Assembly: GCA_963776225.1 (NCBI GenBank)
Contig: CAVZLL010000002.1
Coordinates: forward strand, 186,001 to 250,000
From: Bog-756 sp963776225
Lineage (GTDB): Bacteria; Actinomycetota; Acidimicrobiia; Acidimicrobiales; RAAP-2
Reading direction: 5' to 3'
DNA: 64,000 nucleotides
Shown piece by piece: positions 26,357 to 35,244 of this stretch; position 1 is the first letter of the stretch; every line of letters begins with the position of its first letter. The notes beneath the pieces were generated by a model. It saw nothing but the letters and a program-made list of their open reading frames with translations. It did not search any database and had not been told where the DNA came from. Position numbers and translations under genes: made by a program.

Positions 26357-28206
26357 GAGTTGGCGACGTGCTGGACCTGCGCCGCGAGCAGCGTGGAGAA
26401 CGACGAGTGAAGTGCCGTGGCCCCCTGGCCCCCCGGGTCGGAGTTCATCACGACCCGCAGATGGCCGGTGCGGTCGATCACGCACAGCAGGTCGGAATGC
26501 GCGACCATCGCGCCGCCGGGCGCGACGGCGGTCTGGAGACCGTAGCTGTTCCACGTGTTCTCGAGTTGGGGGAGCGGTCCGGTCAGGTAGTGCCAGTTGG
26601 GGAGCTGGTCGAGTCCCTCCTGCCGGGTGAAGGCCATGGTGACCGCCGTCGACCGGTAGAGCGGGTTGGCGTTGACGGCAACCAGCTCAACGCTGGCGGC
26701 ATCGCTTCCGAGCATCTGGTCGGTGATCCGCAGCTCCTGGGCGATCAGCGGGCAGTCCGTGGTGCAGACCGGGTCGAGGAAGGTGAGCACGACGGTGTGA
26801 CCGGCCAGACCGGCCAGGCTCACCGTTCGGCCGTTCTGGTCGGTGAAGGAGAACGCCGGAGCCGGCGAGTCGACGTAGTCGGGTGTGCCGTCGGCGGCCT
26901 CGGTGAGGATCGGGTCGGCGTTGGGATTGGTGGCGGCCAGCGCCATCGGTGTCGCTCCGACCAGCACGATGCCGACCGCACAGATCGCGGCCAGGCTCCG
27001 GAGCAGGTAGGAGGGGCTCAGGCGGTCGAGCCAACCGGTCGGTCCGTCCGCTGCATCGACGGTCTCGGCCGCCGGTGCGGCGACGGGCGCGGTGGCACGC
27101 ACCGGCAGGCGCACCATGGCCAGGTACCCGGCGGAGAAGAACAGGGCCATCGGGATCATCGAGTTGGGATCCGTGCCGACCCCTCCGAAGAACCCGAAGT
27201 CCTCGACGAGCACCCAATCGGCGAGGCAGACCACGATTCCCGCCGCCACCCCCATCCGGGCAGGTCCTCGACGGCCGGTCAGCATGAGAGCCCCGATCGC
27301 GGCGAGCAGCACCACGACGACCAGGTTGACCCCCCACCCGTGGGCGGCGTCGAACGACCCGAAGTCGCGCGCCCAGGATGCGGTCAGCGACGGCTGCGAG
27401 AGCGCTGCCATCTGGCGCTCCATCGCGGTGAGCGTCCCGGCCGTGCCGACCGGGTGGGGCTGTCCGGTCCAGAATCCCCGACCCGGCCAGGCCTGGAGGA
27501 GCGCCATCCCGAGGAAGTAGAGGCCGGTCACCCGGAGCACGGCCTTGCCGAGACGGGGTGTCTCCCAGGCCGGATCGGCCAACGCGACGAGAAGGCCCGC
27601 GGCGACGTAGAACACCGCCGCGCCCGGTGCCCCGAAGAGCCAGCTGCTGCCCTGCCCGAAGATCCCCCCGAATGCCTCCCCGAAGACCCAGACGATGAGG
27701 CCCCACCCGGCGCTCACCAGGCCGGCGGTCCGCGACCAGCGGCCCCGCGGCGCGACCAGGAGGAAGACGCCGATCCCCACCTGGATCCACACCGTGGCGG
27801 CCGCTGCGGGCACCGGATGGTTGTTCCAGATGGTGACGCCGGAGTTGACCAGGTGCTGGACCCACCCGGGTGAGGAGGAGGCCGCTGGGGTGATCACCTG
27901 ACCGGTGAGCCCGAGGGGCATCGAGCCCTGGGTCTGGAGGATGCCGTCGAAGATCCAGATGACCCCGAAGGAGATCCGGAGGAGCCGGCGGGCGGCCGGC
28001 TCCGGATATGGCCAGGGAACGGACGACGGAACGCCGAGCGTCCCTGCGGTGACCGCCCGCCGGAAGCGGAGGGTGCGGATCGTGTTCCAGACGATGGCGA
28101 GAAGGGTCGCGAGCAGGAGCACCACGATGAGCTGATGGTCCAATGCCGAGCGGAAGGCGGCGCCGACAGCGGGGTCGTTGGTCGGCACCCCGTGCCCCAT
28201 GTTCAT
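26353..28206 (-). CDS. Polytopic membrane protein fused to C-terminal SCO domain
   Basis: 617 residues. The N-terminal 390 residues contain roughly nine or ten hydrophobic segments (LIVVLLLATLLAIVWNTI, RISFGVIWIFDGILQTQG, VWIQVGIGVFLLVAP, LVVVVLLAAIGALML and others), reminiscent of DoxX/thiosulfate-quinone-reductase-like proteins. After a last helix (AAICAVGIVLVGATPMAL) comes a full SCO domain: FSFTDQNGRTVSLAGLAGH, FLDPVCTTDCPL (CxxxC) and VAHSDLLCVIDRTG (His ligand). The SCO part faces outside. Start at the ATG 28206, alternative 28200. A membrane/SCO fusion of this size is unusual; it heads the minus-strand cox-associated operon and should handle copper for CoxB. Confidence 0.85.
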   Translation of the reverse strand: MNMGHGVPTNDPAVGAAFRSALDHQLIVVLLLATLLAIVWNTIRTLRFRRAVTAGTLGVPSSVPWPYPEPAARRLLRISFGVIWIFDGILQTQGSMPLGLTGQVITPAASSSPGWVQHLVNSGVTIWNNHPVPAAAATVWIQVGIGVFLLVAPRGRWSRTAGLVSAGWGLIVWVFGEAFGGIFGQGSSWLFGAPGAAVFYVAAGLLVALADPAWETPRLGKAVLRVTGLYFLGMALLQAWPGRGFWTGQPHPVGTAGTLTAMERQMAALSQPSLTASWARDFGSFDAAHGWGVNLVVVVLLAAIGALMLTGRRGPARMGVAAGIVVCLADWVLVEDFGFFGGVGTDPNSMIPMALFFSAGYLAMVRLPVRATAPVAAPAAETVDAADGPTGWLDRLSPSYLLRSLAAICAVGIVLVGATPMALAATNPNADPILTEAADGTPDYVDSPAPAFSFTDQNGRTVSLAGLAGHTVVLTFLDPVCTTDCPLIAQELRITDQMLGSDAASVELVAVNANPLYRSTAVTMAFTRQEGLDQLPNWHYLTGPLPQLENTWNSYGLQTAVAPGGAMVAHSDLLCVIDRTGHLRVVMNSDPGGQGATALHSSFSTLLAAQVQHVANS

Positions 28207-28412
28207 CGAGCTACCACGCTTCCCTCTGACTTCCGGGTGGTCCGGATCCTCTGGAGGGCCGACATCCCGGACCGGCGCCCGCCCGGTGCCGGTGTCCGCG
28301 TCGGCGACCCTGGACGGCCCACTGTAGATCCCGGACGGAGGCGTCCCCAAGGCAGCCCCCGTCGGCGCGACCCGCGGCTGACGACGCTGGAGCCGCGTCC
28401 GGCGCCCACCGG

Positions 28413-28904
28413 TCAGCCCGGAGCACCCCCTGGGGCAGGTCCGGTTCCGTGCGGGGCTCGACGACCGGATTCGGCCACCGCGTCCTGCTCCGCCTGCGCG
28501 GCGAGGAGCTCCCGCCGGTGGGCCTCCCATGCATCGAGCATCCCGGCGTACTCGGGGGCCACGGCGGGTCGGGTCGCACGGGAACGGGCGGCCGAGCGCC
28601 GGGTGGAGCGGCCCCCGTGGAGCACGTTCCACCACATGTAGACGGCGAACACGGCGAACAGCGGCCACTCGAAGACGTAGGCCCAGCTCAGTGAATTGCC
28701 CCCGAGGGCCCGGCCGAGCTCGAACCAGAATGCCGTGATGCAGAGGGCGAGGCCCAACAAGAGGGTGATGTGGACCCTGACGGCTTCCGGCCCGCGGAGG
28801 CGAAGGAGTCCGACCTCGGCACCCTCGCCGTGGCCGACGGAATACGTCGAGTCGTCCGATCCGGCCGGCCCGGCGGCGGGCTCGGGGACCTGGGGACCAT
28901 CCAC
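28413..28904 (-). CDS. Small two-helix membrane protein
   Basis: 163 residues from a GTG. N-terminal 45 residues are polar and probably disordered, followed by two membrane helices (RVHITLLLGLALCITAFWFELG and WPLFAVFAVYMWWNVLHGG regions) and a basic then helical, charged tail (DAWEAHRRELLAAQAEQD). No family recognised. About 200 bp upstream of the SCO-fusion gene on the same strand, with that gap (28207-28412) showing no clear element. Possibly a further oxidase-cluster subunit or assembly protein. Confidence 0.6.
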   Translation of the reverse strand: MDGPQVPEPAAGPAGSDDSTYSVGHGEGAEVGLLRLRGPEAVRVHITLLLGLALCITAFWFELGRALGGNSLSWAYVFEWPLFAVFAVYMWWNVLHGGRSTRRSAARSRATRPAVAPEYAGMLDAWEAHRRELLAAQAEQDAVAESGRRAPHGTGPAPGGAPG

Positions 28905-28981
28905 CGCGATCAGCCTACCGGCCGACGGCTGGTCCCTCCCACGGTCGGTTGCATCGGTTCGAGCGTTTCGCCGCGGGTCGT

Positions 28982-29881
28982 CTACTCGCCGAAGAGCAGG
29001 CTGTAGTCGGCGCCCCGCCGGAGATGGTGGCCTCCGTCGACCGGCAGGTTGACCCCGGTGATCCACCCGGACTCCGGGCCCGCCAGGAACCGGACCGTCG
29101 CCGCAACGTCCTCGACGGTGCCAAGCCGGCTGATCGCCATGTTGGCCAGGTAGTCGTCGAGCAGTGGTCCCCCAGCGGTGATCATCGCCATCAGCGCGTC
29201 GTCGACGATGCCAGGCTGCACCGAGTTGACCCGGACACCGGTCGATCCGAGCTCCTCGGCGGCATACCGGCAGAGCATGTCGATCCCCGCCTTGGAGGCG
29301 CCGTAGGCCCAGAGCCAGCGGTGAGGGAAGTGGCCGGCCCCCGATGACATCGCGACGATCGAACCGCCGGGCGCATCGCCTCCGCCGACGCCCTTCCCGA
29401 CACCGGCCGCCATCAGCGGGGCAGCGTGCTTGATGCAGAGGTAGGTCCCGATCAGGTTGAGGTCGACGGTCGCCCGGACCGCGGCAGTGTCCGCCCCGAC
29501 GATCGGCCCCATCTGGAGGCTCCCGCCGGCGCAGGCGAACAGGATGTCCAGCCGGCCACGGGCCGACGCAGCCTCTGCGACAGCAGCAGCCACGTCGTCC
29601 TCGACGGTCACGTCGGCGACCACGTACCGTGCGGTCCCGGTCGGTCCGGCGGCCGGTCGGTCGGCCGCACCGGTCGGAGCACATGGAGCGGTCGACCGCA
29701 CCATGGCGTCCACCTCGGCCACCGCGTCGACCAACTTCTGCTCGGTGCGTCCGCAGATGGTCACGTTCGCGCCGTCCCGCACCAGGCGCGCGGCCGTTGC
29801 GAGGCCGATGCCACTCCCCCCTCCGGTGACCAGGGCCGCATAGCGTGCGATCCCCTGCATGGGCTCTGTCCCGTCGTCCAT
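28982..29881 (-). CDS. Short-chain dehydrogenase/reductase
   Basis: 299 residues. The NAD(P)-binding TGGGSGIG is at about residues 19-26; CAGGSLQMGP corresponds to the NAG motif; catalytic Ser in IVAMSSGAGH and the YGASK tetrad Tyr/Lys follow. C-terminal NLPVDGGHHLRRG is the family ending. An insertion of about 20 residues after EVDAMVRSTAPCAPTG is slightly longer than usual. ATG at 29881 has GGGAG upstream. Coenzyme preference and substrate not assignable. The 190-bp gap upstream (29882-30074) holds no recognised element. Confidence 0.93.
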   Translation of the reverse strand: MDDGTEPMQGIARYAALVTGGGSGIGLATAARLVRDGANVTICGRTEQKLVDAVAEVDAMVRSTAPCAPTGAADRPAAGPTGTARYVVADVTVEDDVAAAVAEAASARGRLDILFACAGGSLQMGPIVGADTAAVRATVDLNLIGTYLCIKHAAPLMAAGVGKGVGGGDAPGGSIVAMSSGAGHFPHRWLWAYGASKAGIDMLCRYAAEELGSTGVRVNSVQPGIVDDALMAMITAGGPLLDDYLANMAISRLGTVEDVAATVRFLAGPESGWITGVNLPVDGGHHLRRGADYSLLFGE

Positions 29882-30074
29882 TCCCGGTCTCCCTTGGTTG
29901 GTGTGCCCCTCGTGCGCAGTCCGCTGCGCCGGTCGCGAGTGGGGGACACGGTCCGGCATGCGACGACCGTGGTTCCGTCGGGACCGGCCACCGTGCCGGT
30001 GCCCGAGGAGCATGCTATGGACCGGACCGCGTGGCAATCCCGGGTGTCCGCCCGGCCGGCCCTGTTCTGACCGA

Positions 30075-30959
30075 TCAGGACGCGATCGCCGGCTCGCCGC
30101 GGGGCGCCAGGACCGCTGTCACCGTGTCGACCACCCGGTCTGCGGCTGCGAGCAGCGCCGGTTCGTCGACGTCGACGAGACGCCGGACGCCGGCGTCCGG
30201 CCAGAACCCGAGCACGCGGAGCGCCGTCGGGGGGATCGACGAGCCGAGACCGCGCACCAGCGCCAGATAGGCCAGCTCCGCCTGCCATTGCGCCCCCGGT
30301 GACCCGCCGGACAGGGACACCAGGGCGGTCCCTCCCGCGGACGCCGTCGGGGCGACCGGGCCCGTGCCCCCTGGCGTACCGAACCCGACCCGGACCTCCG
30401 TTCGGGCCCTCAAGCGGGCCGGCCAGGGCCCCGCGCAGGTCCAGACGTCGTCGTTCCCTCCGAGCTGAGCCCGCCCGCCCAGCAGGCTCCAGTCGAGACC
30501 GACCCACAGAGCGGTCGCCCATCCCACCGCCTCGGCGAGGACGACTGCCCGGGCACCCGGTCCGAGACCCGCGTACCACGGCTCCCAGAAGTAGGTGCGC
30601 CATCCGGTTCGTCGCCACTCGTCCAGCGCGGCCTCGGCGAGTGGAGCCACCGCCTCGGCGGGTCCGCGGTAGCGGCCCTCGGCGCACGCCCGCACCGCGG
30701 CCAGACCGAGCGAACGGCGGGACAGGGCCGGCTTCCAGGCGAACGGCGGCTCGGCAAGGTCGGTCGGCCCCGGGAGAGACGCTGCCCGCCGGAGCATCCG
30801 GAGGGTGACGTCGAGCCGTGGCCCCCGGGGTCGTCCGTCGAGGGCGCATGCGACGCGCGCCTGGAGGTGCTCGCGCACACGTCGCCACGCGGACTCCGCC
30901 AGGGTGACCGGGCCCGGAGCGAGGAGGGCGCGGGTCAGCTCGGTTTGTCCGGTCGTCAC
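30075..30959 (-). CDS. Unknown protein paired with PD-(D/E)XK nuclease
   Basis: 294 residues from a GTG overlapping the upstream nuclease-like gene by 4 bp. No known domain. Conserved-looking segments are GWRTYFWEPWYAGLGPGARAVV, VGLDWSLLGG, DDVWTCAGPWPARLRARTEVRVGF and DVDEPALLAAADRVVDTV. The part with ARTEVRVGFG followed later by ELAYLALV resembles the strand-helix layout of restriction-like folds, but without an obvious catalytic ExK. Coupled translation indicates a two-component system with its neighbour, perhaps DNA repair or nucleic-acid defence. Confidence 0.6.
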   Translation of the reverse strand: MTTGQTELTRALLAPGPVTLAESAWRRVREHLQARVACALDGRPRGPRLDVTLRMLRRAASLPGPTDLAEPPFAWKPALSRRSLGLAAVRACAEGRYRGPAEAVAPLAEAALDEWRRTGWRTYFWEPWYAGLGPGARAVVLAEAVGWATALWVGLDWSLLGGRAQLGGNDDVWTCAGPWPARLRARTEVRVGFGTPGGTGPVAPTASAGGTALVSLSGGSPGAQWQAELAYLALVRGLGSSIPPTALRVLGFWPDAGVRRLVDVDEPALLAAADRVVDTVTAVLAPRGEPAIAS

Positions 30960-32143
30960 GCGGCCTGCTCCGCGACGGCCTCGGGTGCACCGTCCCTGCG
31001 TGCACCGTCGCTCGGTGCACCGCCCGCGCGGACCCCGCTTGCGCGGGTCCCGCCTTCGCGGACACTGCTTGCGGGGACGTCTGCAGGGTTGCAGAGTCCA
31101 TGATCCCGCACCGGGAGCGCTGCACAGGGACCGCACCCCAGCGCGGGGCCAAGGGCGGGCTCCGGTCCGGAGGCCGCTCCGGTCATCGCCCGGACTCCGG
31201 CCAGGCAGCGGCGGGCGGCGGAGGTCAGCAGCGGTGCGTCGACCGGGTCCACGTCGAGCTCCCCGGTTGCCGCGTAGTAGGTGGCGACCACGAACGGAGG
31301 CACCAGGCTTCGCAGGGTTTCGACGAGCGCGTAGAAGTGGAGGTCCGCACGGTGCTCGAGCCGGCGTGGCCCGGACTTCACCTCGAGGATGGCGACCGAG
31401 GCGGTCGGTTCGCCGGGACGGCCGATCGCGAGGTCGACACGGGCCGAAAGCGTGCATGTGGCCAGCGGCACACGCATGCTCTCCTGGGTTCGTGGCAACC
31501 ACGAGGGGTCGAGCGATGGCCATCTCAGGCGCAGCCCGTCGATCTGACGGTCGACCTCGGCGCGCAGCTCGGACCGCGCCGGGCTCGGAAGCCGGATGAT
31601 CCAGTCCACCAGGAGGGCCTGATGATCGTCGACCGACAGCGCGTCGAGGCCGTCGGAGAGGACGTCATCGATCCTCCCGACCGTCACCAGTTGGCGGAAC
31701 AGGACGTCCACGAGCGCACCGCGGGCGAGCGCAATCGAGGGGGACACCTCTCGGACGCCGGGAGCCCGGCGATGCTCCTCGCATGCCAGCGCGCGGGTGA
31801 TGCGGTCCTTGGTGACCACGAGACCGGTACCCACATGTACGGGAAACGGACCGTTGCGAGCCGGTCCACCGGCTCCCGGGGCGAGACCCTCCTCGAGGAA
31901 CGCCCGCAGCTCCGCGGCGAGGGTCGGATCACCGGACGGGCGGGCACGACCGGTCGCCCGGAGCCGGTCGAGCAACGCCGGGCCGGCGAGGGGCTGCCAG
32001 GAGGCCCACGATGCTGGTCGGCGCCCCGCCCGGTCGTCACGGCGCGACCGGGCGTCGAGCGTCGCCGAGGGGTCTCCCGGTGTCGTGTCGCCGGATGCCT
32101 TCGGTATCCCCGACTGCACCTGGACGATCTCCGAGCTGGGCAT
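30956..32143 (-). CDS. PD-(D/E)XK nuclease-superfamily protein
   Basis: 395 residues starting at MPSSEIVQVQSG; longer upstream starts are Pro- and Gly-rich and unlikely. The nuclease core is RVDLAIGRPGEPTASVAILEVKSG followed by EHRADLHFYALVE, with the Asp, the ExK and the downstream Q/Y-type helix of a RecB-like site. Near the C-terminus LGCGPCAALPVRDHGLC carries three closely spaced Cys, reminiscent of the FeS-binding tails of Cas4/AddB-like nucleases. The last 45 residues are low complexity. Divergent from patatin gene, 92 bp gap. No Cas or Add genes are nearby. Confidence 0.7.
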   Translation of the reverse strand: MPSSEIVQVQSGIPKASGDTTPGDPSATLDARSRRDDRAGRRPASWASWQPLAGPALLDRLRATGRARPSGDPTLAAELRAFLEEGLAPGAGGPARNGPFPVHVGTGLVVTKDRITRALACEEHRRAPGVREVSPSIALARGALVDVLFRQLVTVGRIDDVLSDGLDALSVDDHQALLVDWIIRLPSPARSELRAEVDRQIDGLRLRWPSLDPSWLPRTQESMRVPLATCTLSARVDLAIGRPGEPTASVAILEVKSGPRRLEHRADLHFYALVETLRSLVPPFVVATYYAATGELDVDPVDAPLLTSAARRCLAGVRAMTGAASGPEPALGPALGCGPCAALPVRDHGLCNPADVPASSVREGGTRASGVRAGGAPSDGARRDGAPEAVAEQAA

Positions 32144-32235
32144 CCCGACAGTGTGACCCCCGGGTGTCACACGCCTCGGTCGATGGGGTCGCGCTCCGCC
32201 AGGTGCGAGACGACGGCCGGTAGCCTCGGGACCTG

Positions 32236-33453
32236 ATGACCGCGGCATCGACCTTCACGTTCGCAGTCGTGTTCGGGGCATTCGTGGTGGCCTCGCTGGT
32301 CCTCATCGTCCTCACGCTCCGGTTCGTCCTCGGGCGCGCTGCAGCGGCGCGAGCCGACTGGCTCGGCCGAAGCGACGACGAATCCGCGGCCGGGTCCGAG
32401 ACCGACGAGGACGCAGAGGCGGACGAGGGGGAGCCGGAAGTGACCGCCCTGGTGCTCGGCGGCGGGGGCACCAGAGGAGCAGTCCAGATCGGGATGCTCC
32501 AGGTGCTCGTCGAGCACGGGTTCGTCCCGGACCGCGTCTACGGCTCCTCGGTGGGGGCGGTCAACGGCGTCGCCTTCGCCGGAGATCCGACTCCCGAGGG
32601 GGTGGCCCGGATGACCCAGATCTGGCAGGGCCTCCGCCGCGACTCGATCTATCCGCAGGGCCGCCTGCACGGCCCGTGGCGCTACCTGCAACAGCGAGAT
32701 TCGGTCTACGCGAACACCGGTCTCCGTGCCGTCGTCGAGGAGGGATTCCCGTTCGAGCTGCTCGAGGACGCGGTGATCCCGGTGGAGGTGGCGGCCACCT
32801 CGCTGACCGACGGGCGGGAGCGCTGGTTCACCCGCGGCTCAGCGGTGGAGGCCGTCCTGGCTTCGACCGCGATGCCGGCCATCTATCCCCCCGTCGAGAT
32901 CGACGGAGAGCGGTTCATCGACGGTGGCGTCGTCGACAACGTTCCGATCCAGCGGGCCATCGACGCCGGTGCGACCCGGATCGTCGTGCTGCTGTGCGCA
33001 CCGCCGACGTTCACGCCTGCTGTGCCCAAACGACCGGCAGAGGCGATCGTCAACGCGCTCCTCATCGCCATCCACTCGCGTTTCGCCCGGGACATGGCCC
33101 AGCTGCCCGACGGGATCGAGGTGATCCTCTGCGTGGGACCGGAGGTCGCCACCCGCGACTTCGACGACTTCTCCACCACGGAACTGCTCATCGCCCAGGG
33201 TCGGGAGGAAGCCTCGGAAGTGGTCCGGCGCTACGGCCTCGGCACGATCCCCTACCCGAGGTCTCCCGCTCCGGTGCCGGCGGTCGGACCCGAGAAGTCG
33301 CCACCCAATGGGCGCGCGCCGGACAACGGAACCGGGGACGGAGCGGGTCTGGGCACATCCGGCGCTCAGAACGCCGGCGATCCCTCCGTCAGCGGGTCGT
33401 CCCCGGCCGGCGGGGCCACTGTCCCGCTCACCCATCCCGAGCCCCGCACGTAG
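32236..33453 (+). CDS. Patatin-like phospholipase, membrane-anchored
   Basis: 405 residues. N-terminal helix FAVVFGAFVVASLVLIVL followed by an acidic linker (residues 50-66). Patatin core: oxyanion loop GGGGTRG, nucleophile GSSVG (Ser in VYGSSVGAVNGV), and catalytic DGG in ERFIDGGVVDNVP. FDDFSTTELL and YGLGTIP follow. The C-terminal 90 residues are Pro/Gly/Ser-rich. Likely a lipid acyl hydrolase at the membrane. The 3' end overlaps the convergent acyltransferase by 88 bp, which falls in that disordered tail. Confidence 0.92.
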   Translation: MTAASTFTFAVVFGAFVVASLVLIVLTLRFVLGRAAAARADWLGRSDDESAAGSETDEDAEADEGEPEVTALVLGGGGTRGAVQIGMLQVLVEHGFVPDRVYGSSVGAVNGVAFAGDPTPEGVARMTQIWQGLRRDSIYPQGRLHGPWRYLQQRDSVYANTGLRAVVEEGFPFELLEDAVIPVEVAATSLTDGRERWFTRGSAVEAVLASTAMPAIYPPVEIDGERFIDGGVVDNVPIQRAIDAGATRIVVLLCAPPTFTPAVPKRPAEAIVNALLIAIHSRFARDMAQLPDGIEVILCVGPEVATRDFDDFSTTELLIAQGREEASEVVRRYGLGTIPYPRSPAPVPAVGPEKSPPNGRAPDNGTGDGAGLGTSGAQNAGDPSVSGSSPAGGATVPLTHPEPRT

Positions 33454-34169
33454 CGTCGCACGATCCTGGCGGGGACCCCCGCGATCACACAGAAGTCGGG
33501 GAAGGTCCCCCGCACGACCGCGCCCGCGCCCACGACCACGTTCCGGCCCAGCGTGGTCCCTGGGAGGACAACGACATGGGTGCCCAGCCAGCAACCACTT
33601 CCGATCACCACCGGCACATCGTGCGGCCACTGGGTGTGGACGACCTCGTGGGTGTCCTCGTAGCCGTGGTTCTGGTCGGTGACGTAGATGTAGGGACCGG
33701 TGTGCACGTCGTCGCCGATCTCGACCTGGAAGTGGCCCACGATGTGGCTCCCCCGCCCGATCATGCACCGGTCACCGATGCTGACGACCGGATCCGACAC
33801 CATTCGCTGGCCGGGGACCATGCCGGCCGACAAGCTCACGTGCGGACCCACGAGGGTGTCCCGGCCGATGCGGATCCACTGTTCGCCGAAGACCGCACCC
33901 GTGGGGAACGCGAGACAGCTCCCCTCGCCGAACGCGCCGAAGCGGCCCGCCAGTCGGTCGCCCGGTCCCGTCGCGCCATGGCGTGCGATCCAGTCCCACC
34001 CGGCGTGGACGGCACCGTTGAGCAGCCGGTGGCCCATGCGCCCGAGGTCCCACCCGGGACGGTCCGTCTGCGGGGTTGCGGGCACGACGCTCAGCTCCGG
34101 CGCCCGATCGTCGACCACCGGACGGGGGCCGTGACCAAACGGGGCGGGATCGGGACGGGCTGCGCACAC
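33366..34169 (-). CDS. Left-handed beta-helix (hexapeptide) acyltransferase
   Basis: 267 residues with isoleucine-patch hexapeptide turns throughout: IRIGRDTLVGPHVSLS, VSIGDRCMIGRGSHIVG, VEIGDDVHTGPYIYVTDQNHGYED, VVIGSGCWLGTHVVVLPG, and TTLGRNVVVGAGAVVRG, ending in the capping region FCVIAGVPARIV. The loop TDQNHGYED carries the catalytic His of NodL/LacA/WbbJ-type acetyltransferases. The N-terminal 45 residues are unrelated and polar, so an internal start is possible. Its 3' end overlaps the patatin gene. Likely O-acetylation of a sugar or lipid. Confidence 0.9.
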   Translation of the reverse strand: MCAARPDPAPFGHGPRPVVDDRAPELSVVPATPQTDRPGWDLGRMGHRLLNGAVHAGWDWIARHGATGPGDRLAGRFGAFGEGSCLAFPTGAVFGEQWIRIGRDTLVGPHVSLSAGMVPGQRMVSDPVVSIGDRCMIGRGSHIVGHFQVEIGDDVHTGPYIYVTDQNHGYEDTHEVVHTQWPHDVPVVIGSGCWLGTHVVVLPGTTLGRNVVVGAGAVVRGTFPDFCVIAGVPARIVRRYVRGSGWVSGTVAPPAGDDPLTEGSPAF

Positions 34170-34231
34170 CCTGCGACGGTAACCGACCCCCGGTTGCCGG
34201 GGCGATCCCGACGTGGACGCAAGCCGATACC

Positions 34232-35092
34232 GTGCCTGACGTGAGGGACGCTGGGAACCAGGGTCAGCAGGCGGACGCGGTGGCGGACGCGGTGGCGGAC
34301 GCGGTGGCGGACGTCGACGAGGTGCTGCGGGACCGCTACCGACTTGGGCGTTCCGGATTCTCCTCCGGGTCGCAGCTCTACGAGCGCGCGCGCCCGGGCT
34401 ACTCCGACGAGTCGGTGGCGCACCTCGCCGCCACCCTCGGGATCACGGAGGGACGGACCGTCCTCGACGTGGCGGCGGGGACGGGAAAGCTGACCCGCTC
34501 GCTCGTGGCCACCGGGGCCACCTGCCTGGCCGCCGAGCCGTCCGCGTCGATGCTGGAGGTCTTTTCCGCCACCGTTCCCGGAGTCCCGGCGGTCGGATCG
34601 ACCGCGGAGCACCTGCCGTTCGCCGCCGGCACGATGGACGCCATCGTGGTGGCCCAGGCGTTCCATTGGTTCGACGCACCGGTCGCCCTGGCCGAGTTCG
34701 CCCGGGTGCTGCGGCCGGGGGGCGGCCTGGCGCTCATCTGGAACGAGCGGGACGAGTCGGACCCGATGGTCGCTCAGTTGACCCGCATCTCCAAGTGGGA
34801 CACCCATCAGCCCTACCCGGTCGGTCGGGACTTCGGGCGGGTCGTCGATGCCAGCGGCCTGTTCGAACCGGTCGCGCGGACGCGCTTCTCCTTCACCCAG
34901 GCGCTCGACCGGACCGGTCTCGTCGAGCAGGTCGCCACGCGGAGCTACGTCGCGGTCCTGCCCGAGGACCGGCGACGGGCGCTGCTCGACGAGGTCGCCG
35001 AATTCGCCGCCACCCTGGCAGAACCGATCCTGGTGCCCTACATCGCGGACACCTTCTGCACGCGGACACGTCCGCGTGATCGCACTCGCTGA
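34232..35092 (+). CDS. Class I SAM-dependent methyltransferase
   Basis: 286 residues from a GTG. Motif I VLDVAAGTGKLT, acidic loop AAEPSASMLE, post-I AEHLPFAAGTMDAIVVAQAFHWF and motif III RVLRPGGGLALIWNERDE identify a methyltransferase-11/Bmt2-type fold. N-terminal residues 16-29 are encoded by a 12-bp minisatellite giving repeats of ADAV. The C-terminal TRTRPRDRTR tail runs into TGATCGCA repeats and is perhaps not native. Substrate unknown; sequence around FHWFD is typical of small-molecule methyltransferases. Confidence 0.85.
   Translation: MPDVRDAGNQGQQADAVADAVADAVADVDEVLRDRYRLGRSGFSSGSQLYERARPGYSDESVAHLAATLGITEGRTVLDVAAGTGKLTRSLVATGATCLAAEPSASMLEVFSATVPGVPAVGSTAEHLPFAAGTMDAIVVAQAFHWFDAPVALAEFARVLRPGGGLALIWNERDESDPMVAQLTRISKWDTHQPYPVGRDFGRVVDASGLFEPVARTRFSFTQALDRTGLVEQVATRSYVAVLPEDRRRALLDEVAEFAATLAEPILVPYIADTFCTRTRPRDRTR
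34277..34312 (+). repeat. Three perfect copies of a 12-bp unit inside methyltransferase
   Basis: Unit GCGGTGGCGGAC, in frame, encoding (AVAD)n in the N-terminal, probably flexible part of the methyltransferase. A partial unit precedes it. Multiples of 12 keep the frame, so copy number may vary without breaking the gene. Confidence 0.9.
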
Positions 35093-35121
35093 TCGCATCG
35101 CTGATCGCAGCGCTGATCGCA
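35061..35121. repeat. Hairpin plus four TGATCGCA repeats at the 3' end of the methyltransferase gene
   Basis: Arms CGCGGAC and GTCCGCG (35061-35076, loop AC) are followed by TGATCGCA at 35077, 35090, 35102 and 35114, spaced 12-13 bp. The stop codon sits inside. The set could be a terminator-linked or protein-binding iteron-like array; it has no known counterpart for me. Confidence 0.7.
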
Positions 35122-35244
35122 CCACGTGACGGCGGGGACGCCCCGGTTTGCCAGGGGGATCCCCCGCGGTGCAGCCTCTGCGACCGGGACCGGATGCGCC
35201 ACCACAGGGCGGCAGCGGCCGACGACCAGCGGAGGGCTCCCTCG

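Noticed and set aside
28413..29684. 423-residue minus-strand frame covering part of the SDR gene
   Set aside because: Only the last 163 residues are plausible; the rest is a shadow of the SDR gene.
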